DNA of 64,000 nucleotides from Bacterioplanes sp. GTDB taxonomy: Bacteria; Pseudomonadota; Gammaproteobacteria; Pseudomonadales; Oceanobacteraceae. This document shows, piece after piece, positions 47,773-57,401 of this stretch. Position numbers and translations under genes: made by a program. The stretch spans positions 1-64,000 of the forward strand of contig JACUUC010000001.1 in the NCBI GenBank assembly GCA_014859445.1. The letters run 5' to 3'. Within the stretch, counting starts at the first letter, position 1. Every line of letters begins with the position of its first letter. Under the pieces are notes generated by a model. That model saw only the letters and a program-made list of their open reading frames with translations, made no database searches and was not told where the DNA came from.

Positions 47773-50700
47773 GCTTTCCCAACCTCTCCATGCTGGCCGT
47801 CCAACAACGTGCGGTCACCTTGTTCTTTTTAATACTCTCGGTGATCGCTGGCATCTACGCATTCAATGCGCTCGGCCGAGCAGAAGACCCTTCCTTTACC
47901 GTAAAAGCCACCGTTGTGAATGTGTTTTGGCCAGGAGCAACACCGGAAGAACTGCAAACACAAGTGGTAGACCATCTCGAAAAACGCATTCAAGAAGTGG
48001 AAGCCATCTACAAAATTGATTCAACCATTCGACCGGGTCAAGCCGCCTTGCAAATTGAATTTCAGGATTTCACGCCATCGACCGAAATTCCGAACTTGCT
48101 TTATCAAGTTCGCAAACGCATGCAAGAAGAGCAAGGCCGTTTACCTGCAGGCGTCATAGGCCCAGTGGTCAATGACGATTTTTCCGATGTGTTTTTTAGT
48201 TTGATTGCCCTAAGTGCACCGGGTATGCCGATGCGTGAATTGAGTCGTGACGCCGAACGCATTCGAGATCGCTTGCAGCAAATCCAAGGGGTACATAAGG
48301 CCATCTTAATTGGTGAGCGCCCCGAACGAGTGTACGTCGAATTTGATGCGGCGCGTCTACTCAGCCTTGGCACCACACCACAGCATATTTTTGAAGCCAT
48401 CGCCCAAAGCAATCAGCTGATGCCAGCCGGACGGATGGAAACCGCTGGTGCGCGTGTGTACATGCGCATTGATGCCGACTTGGCCGATATGCAGCAGCTG
48501 TCCGCACTACCCGTTCGCATTGGCGATCAACTGCTAAAATTATCCGACCTAGCCACCATTCGTCGTGGTTATGAAGAACCGGCCACGTTTTTGGTACGCG
48601 CAGCCGGTGAAGACGCCATTCTCTTGGGGGTCGTGATGAATCGTGGTGCCAATGGTTTGGCACTGGGTGAACGCTTGTATCATTTTCTCGATGAAGAACG
48701 AGCACGCTTGCCATTAGGTATGTCACTGTCGGTACTCACCAAACAATCGGATGCCATTGTTGCCGCCGTGGACTTGTTTCAAGTGAAGTTCCTAGTGGCC
48801 GTGATTGTGGTGGTCGCGGTGAGTATTCTGGCCATTGGGTTGCGCGCGGGCATTGTGATTGGCATTGCCGTGCCTCTCACTCTTGGCATCACGTTTTTGA
48901 TCATGATGTTGATGGGTATTAATTTTGATCGTATCACTCTCGGTGCACTCATTATCGCTCTCGGCTTGTTGGTGGACGACGCCATCATTGCGGTCGAAAT
49001 GATGCTGGTCAAAATGGAGGAAGGCTGGAGCAAAGTACGTTCAGCAGGCCATGCCTGGACGGTCACCGCAGCCCCCATGTTATTCGGTACGTTAGTCACC
49101 GTGGCCGGCTTTTTCCCCATTGGTTTTGCTCGTTCCGGGGTGGGCGAATACGCGGGTAATATCTTTTGGGTTCTGGCAATATCGCTACTGGTATCCTGGT
49201 TTGTGGCGGTGTATTTCGTGCCCTACTTAGGGGTAAAGCTATTGCCCAAAATGAAAGCCAACCAAGAGCATCATGACCCCTACAATACACCGCGCTACCA
49301 ACAATTACGCCGCCTCATTCAGGCCTGTGTCCATCATCGTAAACTGGTGGTGTCTGGCACATTAGGTTTGCTGGTATTGTCGATTATTGGTATGGCAACC
49401 GTTGTGGAAAAGCAGTTTTTTCCCAGCTCCGATCGTCCAGAAGTGGTGATTAGCGTGTTTTTACCGCAAGGTAGCAGCATTCAAGCAACCGACCAAACCG
49501 TGCGTAACATTGAGCAACTCTTAATTGGCCATGAAGATGTCATAAGCCTAGCCAGTTATATCGGTGCCGGTGCGCCTCGATTCTTTATTTCGGCCAACCC
49601 TGAACCGCCCAGCTCAGCCTTTGCCAAAATTGTGGCGGTTTCTCACGATGTGGCCGCTCGCGAGCGTTTAGCCAGCCTTATTAATAAGCACATTGAAGCC
49701 GGTGACTTCCCTGAAGCACGCGTTCGTGTTTCGCGCTTATTGTACGGCCCTCCGGTCATTTGGCCGGTGGCGTTTCGTGTCATGGGGCCGGATGGGTTGG
49801 TGGTGCGTGATATCGCCAATCAGGTACGCGAGGTCATGGCACAACACCCGCATATGGTCGACCCGCATTTAGAATGGCAAGAGCGCACCGCCAGCTTGCG
49901 GCTTGCGATGGACGAGGAGCGCTTACGTTTGCTCGGGCTCACGGCACAAGATGTCGCGCGCCAATTGCAATTCCAACTGGATGGCATCACCATTACCCAA
50001 GTTCGACAAGACATTCGCACCGTGGATGTGGTGGCTCGTGCCGCCAACGCGGGGCAACGACTGGACGCGTCCAGTTTGGATTCGATCGAAATCCAAACCC
50101 GCCAAGGACGCACCATTGCCTTAGCCCAAATCGGTGAGTTGGAAGTGGTCTTTGAAGATCCCGTGATCAAACGCTATAACCGCCAACTGTACATTGCCGT
50201 ACAAGGCGATATTCAAAATGCGCAAGCAAACGACGTGAGTGCGCAAGTTTGGCAACAAATTGCCGATATTCGCGCTCAGTTGCCCCAAGATTATCGCATC
50301 ATGCAGGCGGGTTCCGTTGAACAATCGGGCAAGGCCAATGCCTCACTGCAAAAACTGCAACCCGCTATGATCGCTTTTATGCTGATTTTTATTATGCTGC
50401 AAATGCGTTCGTTCACCGGCACGTTTATCGTGGTCGCTACCGCGCCATTAGGCATCATTGGTGCCGTGATGGCGTTGTTGCTCTTCAGTCAACCGTTTGG
50501 TTTCGTCGCGCTATTGGGGCTGACGGGGCTAGCGGGTATTCTGATGCGTAATACGCTGATTTTGACGCAGCAAGTAAGTGATAACTTTGACGCTGGCATG
50601 TCGGCCTTTGATGGCGTTGTCGAAGCCGCCGTTCAACGTGCCCGCCCCGTTATCTTAACCGCGCTCGCCGCCATGCTGGCGTTTGTGCCACTCACATTAG

Positions 50701-50825
50701 ACAGTTTTTGGGGGCCGCTAGCCTATGTGTTAATCGGTGGGGTGGCCATCGGTACCGCCATTACACTGTTATTTGTGCCGGCCCTGTATGCACTTTGGTT
50801 TAAAATAGAGGCCCATGGCGCATAG
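47769..50825 (+). CDS. RND efflux transporter permease
   Basis: 1018 residues with twelve membrane helices: one near residue 15, a block at ~335-530, one at ~530, and a block at ~850-1010. Two large periplasmic loops lie between. The proton-relay Asp pair is in ALGLLVDDAIIAVEMM. In the later helix block the segment GILMRNTLIL has Arg where AcrB has Lys. It is proton-driven and exports hydrophobic compounds or drugs with the adaptor upstream. No TolC-type gene or local regulator is next to it. Translation is coupled through the ATGA overlap. Confidence 0.92.
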   Translation: MSFPNLSMLAVQQRAVTLFFLILSVIAGIYAFNALGRAEDPSFTVKATVVNVFWPGATPEELQTQVVDHLEKRIQEVEAIYKIDSTIRPGQAALQIEFQDFTPSTEIPNLLYQVRKRMQEEQGRLPAGVIGPVVNDDFSDVFFSLIALSAPGMPMRELSRDAERIRDRLQQIQGVHKAILIGERPERVYVEFDAARLLSLGTTPQHIFEAIAQSNQLMPAGRMETAGARVYMRIDADLADMQQLSALPVRIGDQLLKLSDLATIRRGYEEPATFLVRAAGEDAILLGVVMNRGANGLALGERLYHFLDEERARLPLGMSLSVLTKQSDAIVAAVDLFQVKFLVAVIVVVAVSILAIGLRAGIVIGIAVPLTLGITFLIMMLMGINFDRITLGALIIALGLLVDDAIIAVEMMLVKMEEGWSKVRSAGHAWTVTAAPMLFGTLVTVAGFFPIGFARSGVGEYAGNIFWVLAISLLVSWFVAVYFVPYLGVKLLPKMKANQEHHDPYNTPRYQQLRRLIQACVHHRKLVVSGTLGLLVLSIIGMATVVEKQFFPSSDRPEVVISVFLPQGSSIQATDQTVRNIEQLLIGHEDVISLASYIGAGAPRFFISANPEPPSSAFAKIVAVSHDVAARERLASLINKHIEAGDFPEARVRVSRLLYGPPVIWPVAFRVMGPDGLVVRDIANQVREVMAQHPHMVDPHLEWQERTASLRLAMDEERLRLLGLTAQDVARQLQFQLDGITITQVRQDIRTVDVVARAANAGQRLDASSLDSIEIQTRQGRTIALAQIGELEVVFEDPVIKRYNRQLYIAVQGDIQNAQANDVSAQVWQQIADIRAQLPQDYRIMQAGSVEQSGKANASLQKLQPAMIAFMLIFIMLQMRSFTGTFIVVATAPLGIIGAVMALLLFSQPFGFVALLGLTGLAGILMRNTLILTQQVSDNFDAGMSAFDGVVEAAVQRARPVILTALAAMLAFVPLTLDSFWGPLAYVLIGGVAIGTAITLLFVPALYALWFKIEAHGA

Positions 50826-50838
50826 CGCCAAGGGATTA

Positions 50839-52242
50839 TTAGTAAACATCGCGGCAGTAACGACCTGCCGCCAACAATTGCTCGACCTCTTCGGCGCCTA
50901 ATTGCTCAAGCAGGACGTCGTCTACTCCGGCGGCCATGCCATCACGACTGCCGCAGACAAAAATAACGGCCCCCTTGGCCAACCATTCGTGTAACGTATC
51001 CGCCTGTTGTAACAACATTTGTTGCACATACCCATGGTGGTAATACTGCCGCGAATCACCTGCGGGCAGCGTCTCACTGCGTGAAAATACCCAATCCAAC
51101 CGTGTGATATGACCAGAGTCACACCAATGCGCCAATTCCTCCTGATAGGGGCGATCAAAGCGCACATCGCGCTCTCCATAGATTAACCAATTGGCATTGG
51201 CACCGCGTAACCAACGATGCATTAAGTGCGCTCGCAAACCAGCTAATCCCGTGCCATTGCCGATCAATATCAATGGAGAATCATCATTCACTGGATGAAA
51301 ACTGGGGTTACGCCGAATCGCAATGGCAACCGAATCCCACATCCCTGCGTGTTGGCATAAATAACCCGACGCCAAGCCAAGCGTGCCGTGCTCATTTCTG
51401 CGTTCACGCACAAACAATTGCAGATGTCCTTCTTCGGGCACACTGGCAATGGTGTAATCTCGACTCGGTTGATGATCCGATACTTTTACCTGCGCAATGT
51501 CTCCCGCTTGCCAAGTCAACGCCTGCTGCTCCGGTATCGATGAGCGCAGAGTCAGCAAATAGCTGAAGTTCTCACCCGCCTTTTCATTCACACACTGACG
51601 TTCTGTTAAACGCCACGGATGGTAAGTGGGATTCGACAAGGCACGATTCGACGTTGGGCGCTCAATATTGTCTCCATGAGCCTGACCTTCCGCCACTAAC
51701 CAATCGTGCCAAGATGCATACCAGTGGTTGAGTTGTTCGGTATGTAACTGATCAATGGTGTGCAACGGTCGATAGGCCTTCGCCCCCAATGACACGAATG
51801 TCTGAAATACCTGCTCCGCATAGGCACAGAAATGCGCATAATGACGATCCCCCAAACCCAGTACCGCAAACTGTAAAGACGGCAGAGCATTCAGTTGCCG
51901 CGCATGGCGTAAAAAGAAACGTCCATTATCTGGCGGGTCGCCTTCACCGTAGGTGCTGACGATCAGTAATAAGCGAGTACTTCGTTGCAACCACTCACCG
52001 TCCAACTGATTAAGCGTTAACAATTGGCTACGCAATCCCGCTTCGCGTAGCTGCTGAGTGTGCTGTTCGGCCAACGCATGCGCTTGACCACTTTGGCTGG
52101 CATAGGCCACCAGCCAGTCAAGTTCAGACACCGACGATAATGCCGGTTGGCGTCGCTGATAGCGTCGATAACAACCTACGCAAAAAAGAAGATAAGCCAG
52201 CACGAACGCACTGGCTTGTAACCAAGGGTAGTACGTCAACAT
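50839..52242 (-). CDS. Membrane-anchored flavodoxin/FAD/NADPH reductase (sulfite-reductase-alpha-like)
   Basis: 467 residues from ATG at 52242; the open frame extends upstream over the previous gene. One N-terminal membrane helix (WLQASAFVLAYLLFCVGCY) is followed by a flavodoxin domain (~45-185: VAYASQSGQA for the FMN phosphate loop, VSTYGEGDPPDN), then an FAD domain (RDYTIASVPEEG) and an NADP domain (LILIGNGTGLAGLRAHL, VFVCGSRDGMAAGV). It is a cytochrome P450 reductase-type electron donor. It is the last gene of the iron-linked run, suggesting it passes electrons to ferric substrates or to the PepSY membrane protein. Confidence 0.88.
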   Translation of the reverse strand: MLTYYPWLQASAFVLAYLLFCVGCYRRYQRRQPALSSVSELDWLVAYASQSGQAHALAEQHTQQLREAGLRSQLLTLNQLDGEWLQRSTRLLLIVSTYGEGDPPDNGRFFLRHARQLNALPSLQFAVLGLGDRHYAHFCAYAEQVFQTFVSLGAKAYRPLHTIDQLHTEQLNHWYASWHDWLVAEGQAHGDNIERPTSNRALSNPTYHPWRLTERQCVNEKAGENFSYLLTLRSSIPEQQALTWQAGDIAQVKVSDHQPSRDYTIASVPEEGHLQLFVRERRNEHGTLGLASGYLCQHAGMWDSVAIAIRRNPSFHPVNDDSPLILIGNGTGLAGLRAHLMHRWLRGANANWLIYGERDVRFDRPYQEELAHWCDSGHITRLDWVFSRSETLPAGDSRQYYHHGYVQQMLLQQADTLHEWLAKGAVIFVCGSRDGMAAGVDDVLLEQLGAEEVEQLLAAGRYCRDVY

Positions 52243-52244
52243 GA

Positions 52245-53075
52245 TCAGTCCGGTAACACTTCGAATACCGCCACATAACCCCCCGTACGCACCGTTGCGG
52301 GTTTTTTGGCCTTGTGGTCTTTGTACTCGGCTTCTAAAAAGTACCGTCCAGCGCCATTCCAAGTAATGCTTACTAGGCCTTTTTTATCCGACGCCAAAGT
52401 AATTTCTTCTTGGCTATTGCGGTAACGCGTACCTTCTCGAATAATCGATACCTCAACGCCGACGGCTGGCTTGCCGTCCATCAAAAATTGAAACTGTGCT
52501 TCTTCACCGGCAAACAAATCGTTCGGATGCGTGATCGGATTCAACTCCAATCCTTGCCCTGTTGGTTTAAGCACAGCGGTGGTAGGGGCACCTAAGGTGA
52601 CAAAGGTTTCCATTCGCCGCAACGCATGAGTGACTTGACGATTTTTTGCTTTTTCCGGTACATGCTCAGCAAATCCTTCTGGTGTGTATTGCTGACCTCG
52701 GCCTGGCCACATACGGCGCTCACCTTCTTCGGTTTCCCAAGTAGCACGCAAACCGCTACTGGCGGTGAAAATACGGTAAGTTCCTTCTTGTTCCAAGGCG
52801 ACATCAAACACGGTGCGGTATTTACCGACATGCATATTTTGCACATCAAGCACAGTGCCATCCGGTGCGTGAACCGCTAATGCCGAAAAACGTCCTGGAT
52901 TGTAATTGGCCAAAAAAATGTCGTTCGACACGGCAGCATCAAAACTCACCCAGCGATTTTGACCTGACAATACCGTTTCTTGTGGTACGACCCAAGCGCG
53001 GTGCGCATCCACCACCGAGGTTGCTATTAACATCGTGCCTAATAGTAGAGGCTTCATCATTTTTTTAGATAGCAT
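52245..53075 (-). CDS. DUF4198 periplasmic protein
   Basis: 276 residues; ATG at 53075 follows AGGA. The signal peptide is MMKPLLLGTMLIATSVVDA, cut just before HRAWVVPQ, so the mature protein starts with His, which is common in DUF4198 and related metal-linked proteins. The rest is beta-rich (WVSFDAAVSNDIFLANY; GVEVSIIREGTRYRNSQEEI). DUF4198 proteins often lie near metal-uptake genes, first noted with nickel and cobalt. Here the neighbours and Fur-like sites point to iron. Confidence 0.83.
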   Translation of the reverse strand: MLSKKMMKPLLLGTMLIATSVVDAHRAWVVPQETVLSGQNRWVSFDAAVSNDIFLANYNPGRFSALAVHAPDGTVLDVQNMHVGKYRTVFDVALEQEGTYRIFTASSGLRATWETEEGERRMWPGRGQQYTPEGFAEHVPEKAKNRQVTHALRRMETFVTLGAPTTAVLKPTGQGLELNPITHPNDLFAGEEAQFQFLMDGKPAVGVEVSIIREGTRYRNSQEEITLASDKKGLVSITWNGAGRYFLEAEYKDHKAKKPATVRTGGYVAVFEVLPD

Positions 53076-53084
53076 GTCTTTTTC

Positions 53085-53609
53085 CTATTCGGGTTTAAGG
53101 GTTAGCGCAATACGCCCGAGCTCGTGCTCGCCGTTCACCGTTAAGGTGGTTGGACGGCTGGCTGGCCAGGTGAACGGAATGCTTAATAGTTCTCGACCAC
53201 CCACTTCTCGTGCCGCTTCGATTTGTAAGCGATAGTTGCCTGCGGCTAAGTTGGTTAAAGGGTGCTGCCCTGCAACAAATTGCAGCTCATATTGACCGGG
53301 GGCTTTCGTCGCGCCACTGACCCCATCGACGGGCATGGTCAAGGTACGACCACTGCGTCGCCACCACTGACGCATGTCTTTTAACCACTTTTCGCCTTCG
53401 TTATTGCGCATTTTGCCGTCATACCAAACGGCCAAATTGCTCACGACTTGATGACGTTCATCTTCAATCCAAAGTGCCACGTACGGTCTGTGATACTCAG
53501 CAACGTTCAGAGCAGGAATTTCTATCGCCACATCAAACGCATTCGCGTAGGCCGTAACACTGCTGGCGAAGAGGATTGGCGCACAGGCCAAATACATCGT
53601 TGTTCGCAT
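53085..53609 (-). CDS. DUF2271 periplasmic protein
   Basis: 174 residues, preceded by TAGGAG. A signal peptide (MRTTMYLACAPILFASSVTAYA) precedes a domain with RPYVALWIEDERHQVVSNLAVW, WWRRSGRTLT, VDGVSGATKAPGQYEL and REVGGRELLSIPF, the core of DUF2271. These small periplasmic proteins are usually found with PepSY proteins and TonB receptors. The SGATKAPG segment resembles a flavinylation-type site, but I would not claim it. It lies 9 bases after the PepSY gene and 9 before the DUF4198 gene. Confidence 0.85.
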   Translation of the reverse strand: MRTTMYLACAPILFASSVTAYANAFDVAIEIPALNVAEYHRPYVALWIEDERHQVVSNLAVWYDGKMRNNEGEKWLKDMRQWWRRSGRTLTMPVDGVSGATKAPGQYELQFVAGQHPLTNLAAGNYRLQIEAAREVGGRELLSIPFTWPASRPTTLTVNGEHELGRIALTLKPE

Positions 53610-53618
53610 CGTTCACTC

Positions 53619-54236
53619 CTAATGATGAACTGTTAAAATAATGATCAGTAACGGTAATAACGCACCGAAAGCCACCAGCGGCCATGTACTTGGACGCTGC
53701 TGCGCGTAACGAACCAACAACCACAAACCACTGATGGAAAAGATCAAACATAAAATCGAAAACACATCGAGAAACACCGACCAAGCGAAACCGGTGTGAC
53801 GACCTTTGTGCAAATCATTGAAAAAAGAAATCCAACCACGATCGGTATCCTCATAAAGCAGCACACCGCTCTCGAGATCGACACTCAACCAAGCATCCCC
53901 CCCGGGTTTTGGCATACCGAGATACACTTCATGATCATCCCAGTCGGCCCGATTCGCTGTGGTGCGAATACCATGCTCACGCCACAACCAATCCCGAAGC
54001 GACATAGGCAGCGGCCCATTTGTGCGCTGCTGTACGTTACTCAACATCGCCTCTGACAATTGCAGCTCGCGACTGTCGACCTGAGGTGTCACACGAATAT
54101 CAGCCGCATGATTCAATGTGATGCCCGTAATGGCAAACAGCATCATACCCACCAAGCACACGGCCGAACTGATCCAATGCCATTGTCGTAATGTTCCCAA
54201 TGAGCAAGACAACATGGTTTTTTTTAACGCACTCAA
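53619..54236 (-). CDS. PepSY-associated membrane protein
   Basis: 205 residues from TTG at 54236, chosen for a GAGG 6-7 bases ahead; an ATG at 54215 is an alternative. It has an N-terminal helix (WHWISSAVCLVGMMLFAITGITLNH, with His residues typical of heme-binding PepSY_TM proteins), a periplasmic PepSY-like domain (~60-140, DAWLSVDLESGVLLYEDTDRG), and a second helix near FNDLHKGRHTG...ILCLIFSISGLWL, then a final helix. Such proteins are linked to ferric-siderophore reduction at the inner membrane. It is the first gene of the downstream four-gene run, behind its own Fur-like site. Confidence 0.83.
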   Translation of the reverse strand: MSALKKTMLSCSLGTLRQWHWISSAVCLVGMMLFAITGITLNHAADIRVTPQVDSRELQLSEAMLSNVQQRTNGPLPMSLRDWLWREHGIRTTANRADWDDHEVYLGMPKPGGDAWLSVDLESGVLLYEDTDRGWISFFNDLHKGRHTGFAWSVFLDVFSILCLIFSISGLWLLVRYAQQRPSTWPLVAFGALLPLLIIILTVHH

Positions 54237-54295
54237 TCTGTACCTCGATGACCTGTTCTCAATTTGGCACGCATACTAACAAAGAAGAAAAGACG

Positions 54296-54314
54296 AATGT
54301 AAATAATTTGCATT
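54296..54314 (-). promoter_or_regulatory. Fur-box-like palindrome before the PepSY gene
   Basis: AATGTAAATAATTTGCATT (19 bases) is nearly a perfect palindrome and matches the Fur consensus AATGATAATNATTATCATT at 14-15 positions, with the misses symmetric. It is 60 bases upstream of the PepSY gene start and downstream of the receptor gene, so it may give the last four genes an iron-controlled promoter of their own. Confidence 0.55.
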
Positions 54315-54354
54315 TCATTACATACAGCCATTCGCCCCTTCTTCCTAGAACTGA

Positions 54355-56796
54355 TTAGAAGTTCACATTCAAACTCAACCAGAGATTACGGCGCTTATCC
54401 TTGTTGTTGTAATCGTCACGGAACGTGGCTTGATAACCATCCGCCTCACCGTCGGCTATCACACAAGCCGCCGCCGTACTGCTGCATTCCTCAAACGTAC
54501 TTTGATAGGTCGTAAAGTCGCGATCCAATACGTTATTGATGCGTCCATTCAAGGTCACGTTCTGACTGATTTGATAACTCGCTCCCAAATGCAACACCTC
54601 GTAATCTTTAAAGTGCAATGCCTTATCCGCCTCTGTATCCCAACTGCGGTAACGCTTAGAGCGTGCTTCCATGGTTAAAAATACGTTCAAGTTTGCTAAC
54701 ACACGCCAATCTAAGGTGGCATTGGCCATGTGCTTGGCGGCACTGCCATACGGGCGTCCTTTATTCACTCCGCTACGTTGCTCGCCATCGGTGTAGGTGT
54801 AATTGGCTCGTAAACCCAGTTGTTCGACAAGCTGTAAGCGACCAGCAACTTCCACGCCTTCAATAACAACCTCATCAATGTTCACCGAACGACTACTGCT
54901 TGCATAACCCAGATCGGCGTATTCTCCCGTGCTAGCGCAGGTGTATGGCGTCGTTGGGCCACACGGTTGTGATGAGATTTTGTCTTTAAACGCATTCTTG
55001 AAGACGGTGATATTGGCATGGTGATTGGCCGTAGGATGTTGCCAGTACACAGCCAGCTCGCTGCTGGTGGTGGTTTCCGGTTTTAAATCTGGATTGCCGA
55101 ATGTCGGGCTTGTACCTTGAGCCACAAAACCTGTGACACCATCATACAATGCGGTGGTCTTAGGTGTTTTAAAACCCGTACTGATCCCACCTTTGACGGT
55201 AAGACTGCTACTGGCGTTATAAATGGCATACAAACGGGGACTGACGTTGTCACCAAACACGTCATGATTGTCGTAACGTAAACCGGCGGTGACCGCAAGC
55301 GGTGCTGTCACATACCAAGTATCTTCGGCAAAAACCGACCACATATTGTGCTTTTGCACACGATTTGGACGACCACTTTCCATGCCAAACACACCATCTT
55401 CCAATTCGCCTTGAGTGATTTGCGCTCCGACCACTGCCGTATGCTGACCCAACCACTGAAATGGCATGTCCAATTTTGCGTCCAGCACGTACTGACGGCT
55501 TTCCAAAGTACGCTTTTGACGTGGCAAGAAAGTATTTTCTGCAATCGCTTTACGCTCTTCTTCCGTTAGACCGACATACGCCCCAGTGCCCTCGATCATT
55601 GCTAACAAGTGCTGACGCTCGGATACCGTGAAGGGCAAAGTACGACCGTCATTGTTAGTGGCAACGTGCGACAACGATATGAGACTATTGCCAAATCCCC
55701 ATTGACCGTCATGACTGAGCGCCCAGTAATCTCGAGTAAACTCTTGATCTTTGTCGTAACCGACGCGTGGATCGGCACGCTTACTCCAAGTACCACCATC
55801 ACCTTCGCATGCCGTTTGATTGCGCCCAACACCACCCAGACAAACATTACTTGTGCGCCAAATACTGGCGAAACCATCTACCGTACCAACGGGATAAATC
55901 TCATTACCGGAGTCGTCTTTGCGCGTCTTATTGTCATACACTTGCTTCGAAACGTCGTAGTCAAAGGTGATGGTTTGCCGCTCTGACGGCGTCCACGATA
56001 CAGTAAAGCCCGCTGCACTATTGGTGTTATCGACGGTTTTACCACCACTGCCAAAGCCTAGACTGCGATCGCGTACCTCGCCGTTCGGATAGCGAATCGG
56101 ATCATACACAGGAGACGACTCCAAACGCTGATAGCGGCTACCGCGAATACTCATGTCCAACGTGCCAGGAAGAATCGGACCAGCCAAATACACATCAACG
56201 GTGCGATCATCGCCATACGCACTGTCGGTTTGATGAGTACCACTGGCGGTTACCGAGCCAGACCAGGTTTCCATATCACGCCGCGTGATGATATTGATGA
56301 CCCCGCCCATGGCATCAGCACCGTATAAGGTCGATGCCGGCCCACGAATGACTTCAATTCGCTCAATGGCATCCAGCGGTGGAATGTGATTAAACTGATT
56401 CCCACCAAAATTGTTGGGATAAATATCACCGTGATTATTCTGACGACGGCCGTTGATCAAAATCAGCGTGTAATCTGACCCCATACCACGAATACTGATG
56501 CTACCCTGCCCTGTTTTATCGCGGGTTTCACCCACATCCACCCCTTCTAACTCACGCACTGCATCGAGCAATGTCATGAATGGGCGCGAGCGAAGCTCTT
56601 CTTGCGTGATCACAGAAATACTGGCCGGCGCTTCAACCAATTTTTGTTCGAAACCCGCTGCCGATACAACAACCTTTGACAAATCAACCTGTGACTCGTT
56701 GGCAATGACTGGCGCAGTCAAAGACAAACCGCTCGCACCGATGGCAAGCGATAGTAGTGATCGTGACAATGATATTTTCAAGACTGATGCTTTCAA
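54355..56796 (-). CDS. TonB-dependent outer-membrane receptor, CirA/FepA-like
   Basis: 813 residues from TTG at 56796, chosen because GAGGGA lies 6 bases upstream; the ATG at 56829 would add 11 residues. A signal peptide ends near PVIANE. The TonB-box region LSKVVVSAAG is followed by the plug (~45-165: SISVITQEEL, SISIRGMGSDYTLILINGRR, IERIEVIRGPASTLYGADAMGGVINI). The rest is a 22-strand barrel ending in SLNVNF, with a terminal Phe. The plug wording is close to CirA, FepA and IroN, which take up catechol siderophores. The substrate here is not known; the upstream Fur-like box supports iron. Confidence 0.88.
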   Translation of the reverse strand: MKASVLKISLSRSLLSLAIGASGLSLTAPVIANESQVDLSKVVVSAAGFEQKLVEAPASISVITQEELRSRPFMTLLDAVRELEGVDVGETRDKTGQGSISIRGMGSDYTLILINGRRQNNHGDIYPNNFGGNQFNHIPPLDAIERIEVIRGPASTLYGADAMGGVINIITRRDMETWSGSVTASGTHQTDSAYGDDRTVDVYLAGPILPGTLDMSIRGSRYQRLESSPVYDPIRYPNGEVRDRSLGFGSGGKTVDNTNSAAGFTVSWTPSERQTITFDYDVSKQVYDNKTRKDDSGNEIYPVGTVDGFASIWRTSNVCLGGVGRNQTACEGDGGTWSKRADPRVGYDKDQEFTRDYWALSHDGQWGFGNSLISLSHVATNNDGRTLPFTVSERQHLLAMIEGTGAYVGLTEEERKAIAENTFLPRQKRTLESRQYVLDAKLDMPFQWLGQHTAVVGAQITQGELEDGVFGMESGRPNRVQKHNMWSVFAEDTWYVTAPLAVTAGLRYDNHDVFGDNVSPRLYAIYNASSSLTVKGGISTGFKTPKTTALYDGVTGFVAQGTSPTFGNPDLKPETTTSSELAVYWQHPTANHHANITVFKNAFKDKISSQPCGPTTPYTCASTGEYADLGYASSSRSVNIDEVVIEGVEVAGRLQLVEQLGLRANYTYTDGEQRSGVNKGRPYGSAAKHMANATLDWRVLANLNVFLTMEARSKRYRSWDTEADKALHFKDYEVLHLGASYQISQNVTLNGRINNVLDRDFTTYQSTFEECSSTAAACVIADGEADGYQATFRDDYNNKDKRRNLWLSLNVNF

Positions 56797-56887
56797 GACA
56801 ATTCCCTCGTTGAATGAAACGACGCGCATGCTCAGTGAAACCCTGCATACGAATAAACGAGGAGCATCCTACCTTAAATATAAACTT

Positions 56888-56906
56888 AATGAGAAGTATT
56901 ATTATT
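56888..56906 (-). promoter_or_regulatory. Fur-box-like site upstream of the TonB receptor
   Basis: AATGAGAAGTATTATTATT matches the Fur consensus AATGATAATNATTATCATT at about 15 of 18 defined positions. It lies ~90 bases before the receptor gene in an AT-rich region between it and the divergent ABM-family gene, so it could control both. Confidence 0.65.
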
Positions 56907-57045
56907 AAGATTAACTAAAAAAGTTCCCTCTATCACGATTTTTTCTTTAAAAATCAGGTCTATTTTCTTGTCGCATTTACTCTTATACTTTTTGCTTAAA
57001 GACATCAGCCCACATCAGCCAACCTTCAAAACAGGAACACACGGT

Positions 57046-57327
57046 ATGATCAAGGTGATTATCGAACGCTTCATCGCTGACGATATGGCGGCACTCTACG
57101 ACGCCACCATCAAAGAATCATTGAAAGATATTTTGGAAACACCAGGATATATCAAAGGGGCATCGTATCGAGATGCCAAAAACCCCAATCATCGCTTTAT
57201 CATTACCGACTGGCTAAGTGAAGCCGCTTGGCAAAAATGGGCAACCTCGGCAGAACGACGTAACTCCATGTCAGCCATTAAAGCCATTCTTGAAAGCGAA
57301 GAGAAAATCACCATCCTGCGCCACTGA
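57046..57327 (+). CDS. Antibiotic biosynthesis monooxygenase (ABM) domain protein
   Basis: 93 residues from ATG at 57046, with AGGA 11 bases ahead; the frame extends upstream over non-coding sequence. A dimeric ferredoxin-like fold is suggested by MIKVIIERFI, PGYIKGASYRDAKNPNHRFIITDW and WQKWATSAERRN, the ABM pattern. Related small proteins include heme-degrading IsdG-type monooxygenases. The heme link is not shown by the sequence, but the position, divergent from the iron receptor across a Fur-like site, makes iron use worth considering. Confidence 0.75.
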   Translation: MIKVIIERFIADDMAALYDATIKESLKDILETPGYIKGASYRDAKNPNHRFIITDWLSEAAWQKWATSAERRNSMSAIKAILESEEKITILRH

Positions 57328-57401
57328 TGTTCTGTCGTACAGTAATGCCAATCATCAAGGCACGGATACCGCTACGTGCCTTGATGACACCTCGGTATTT
57401 C

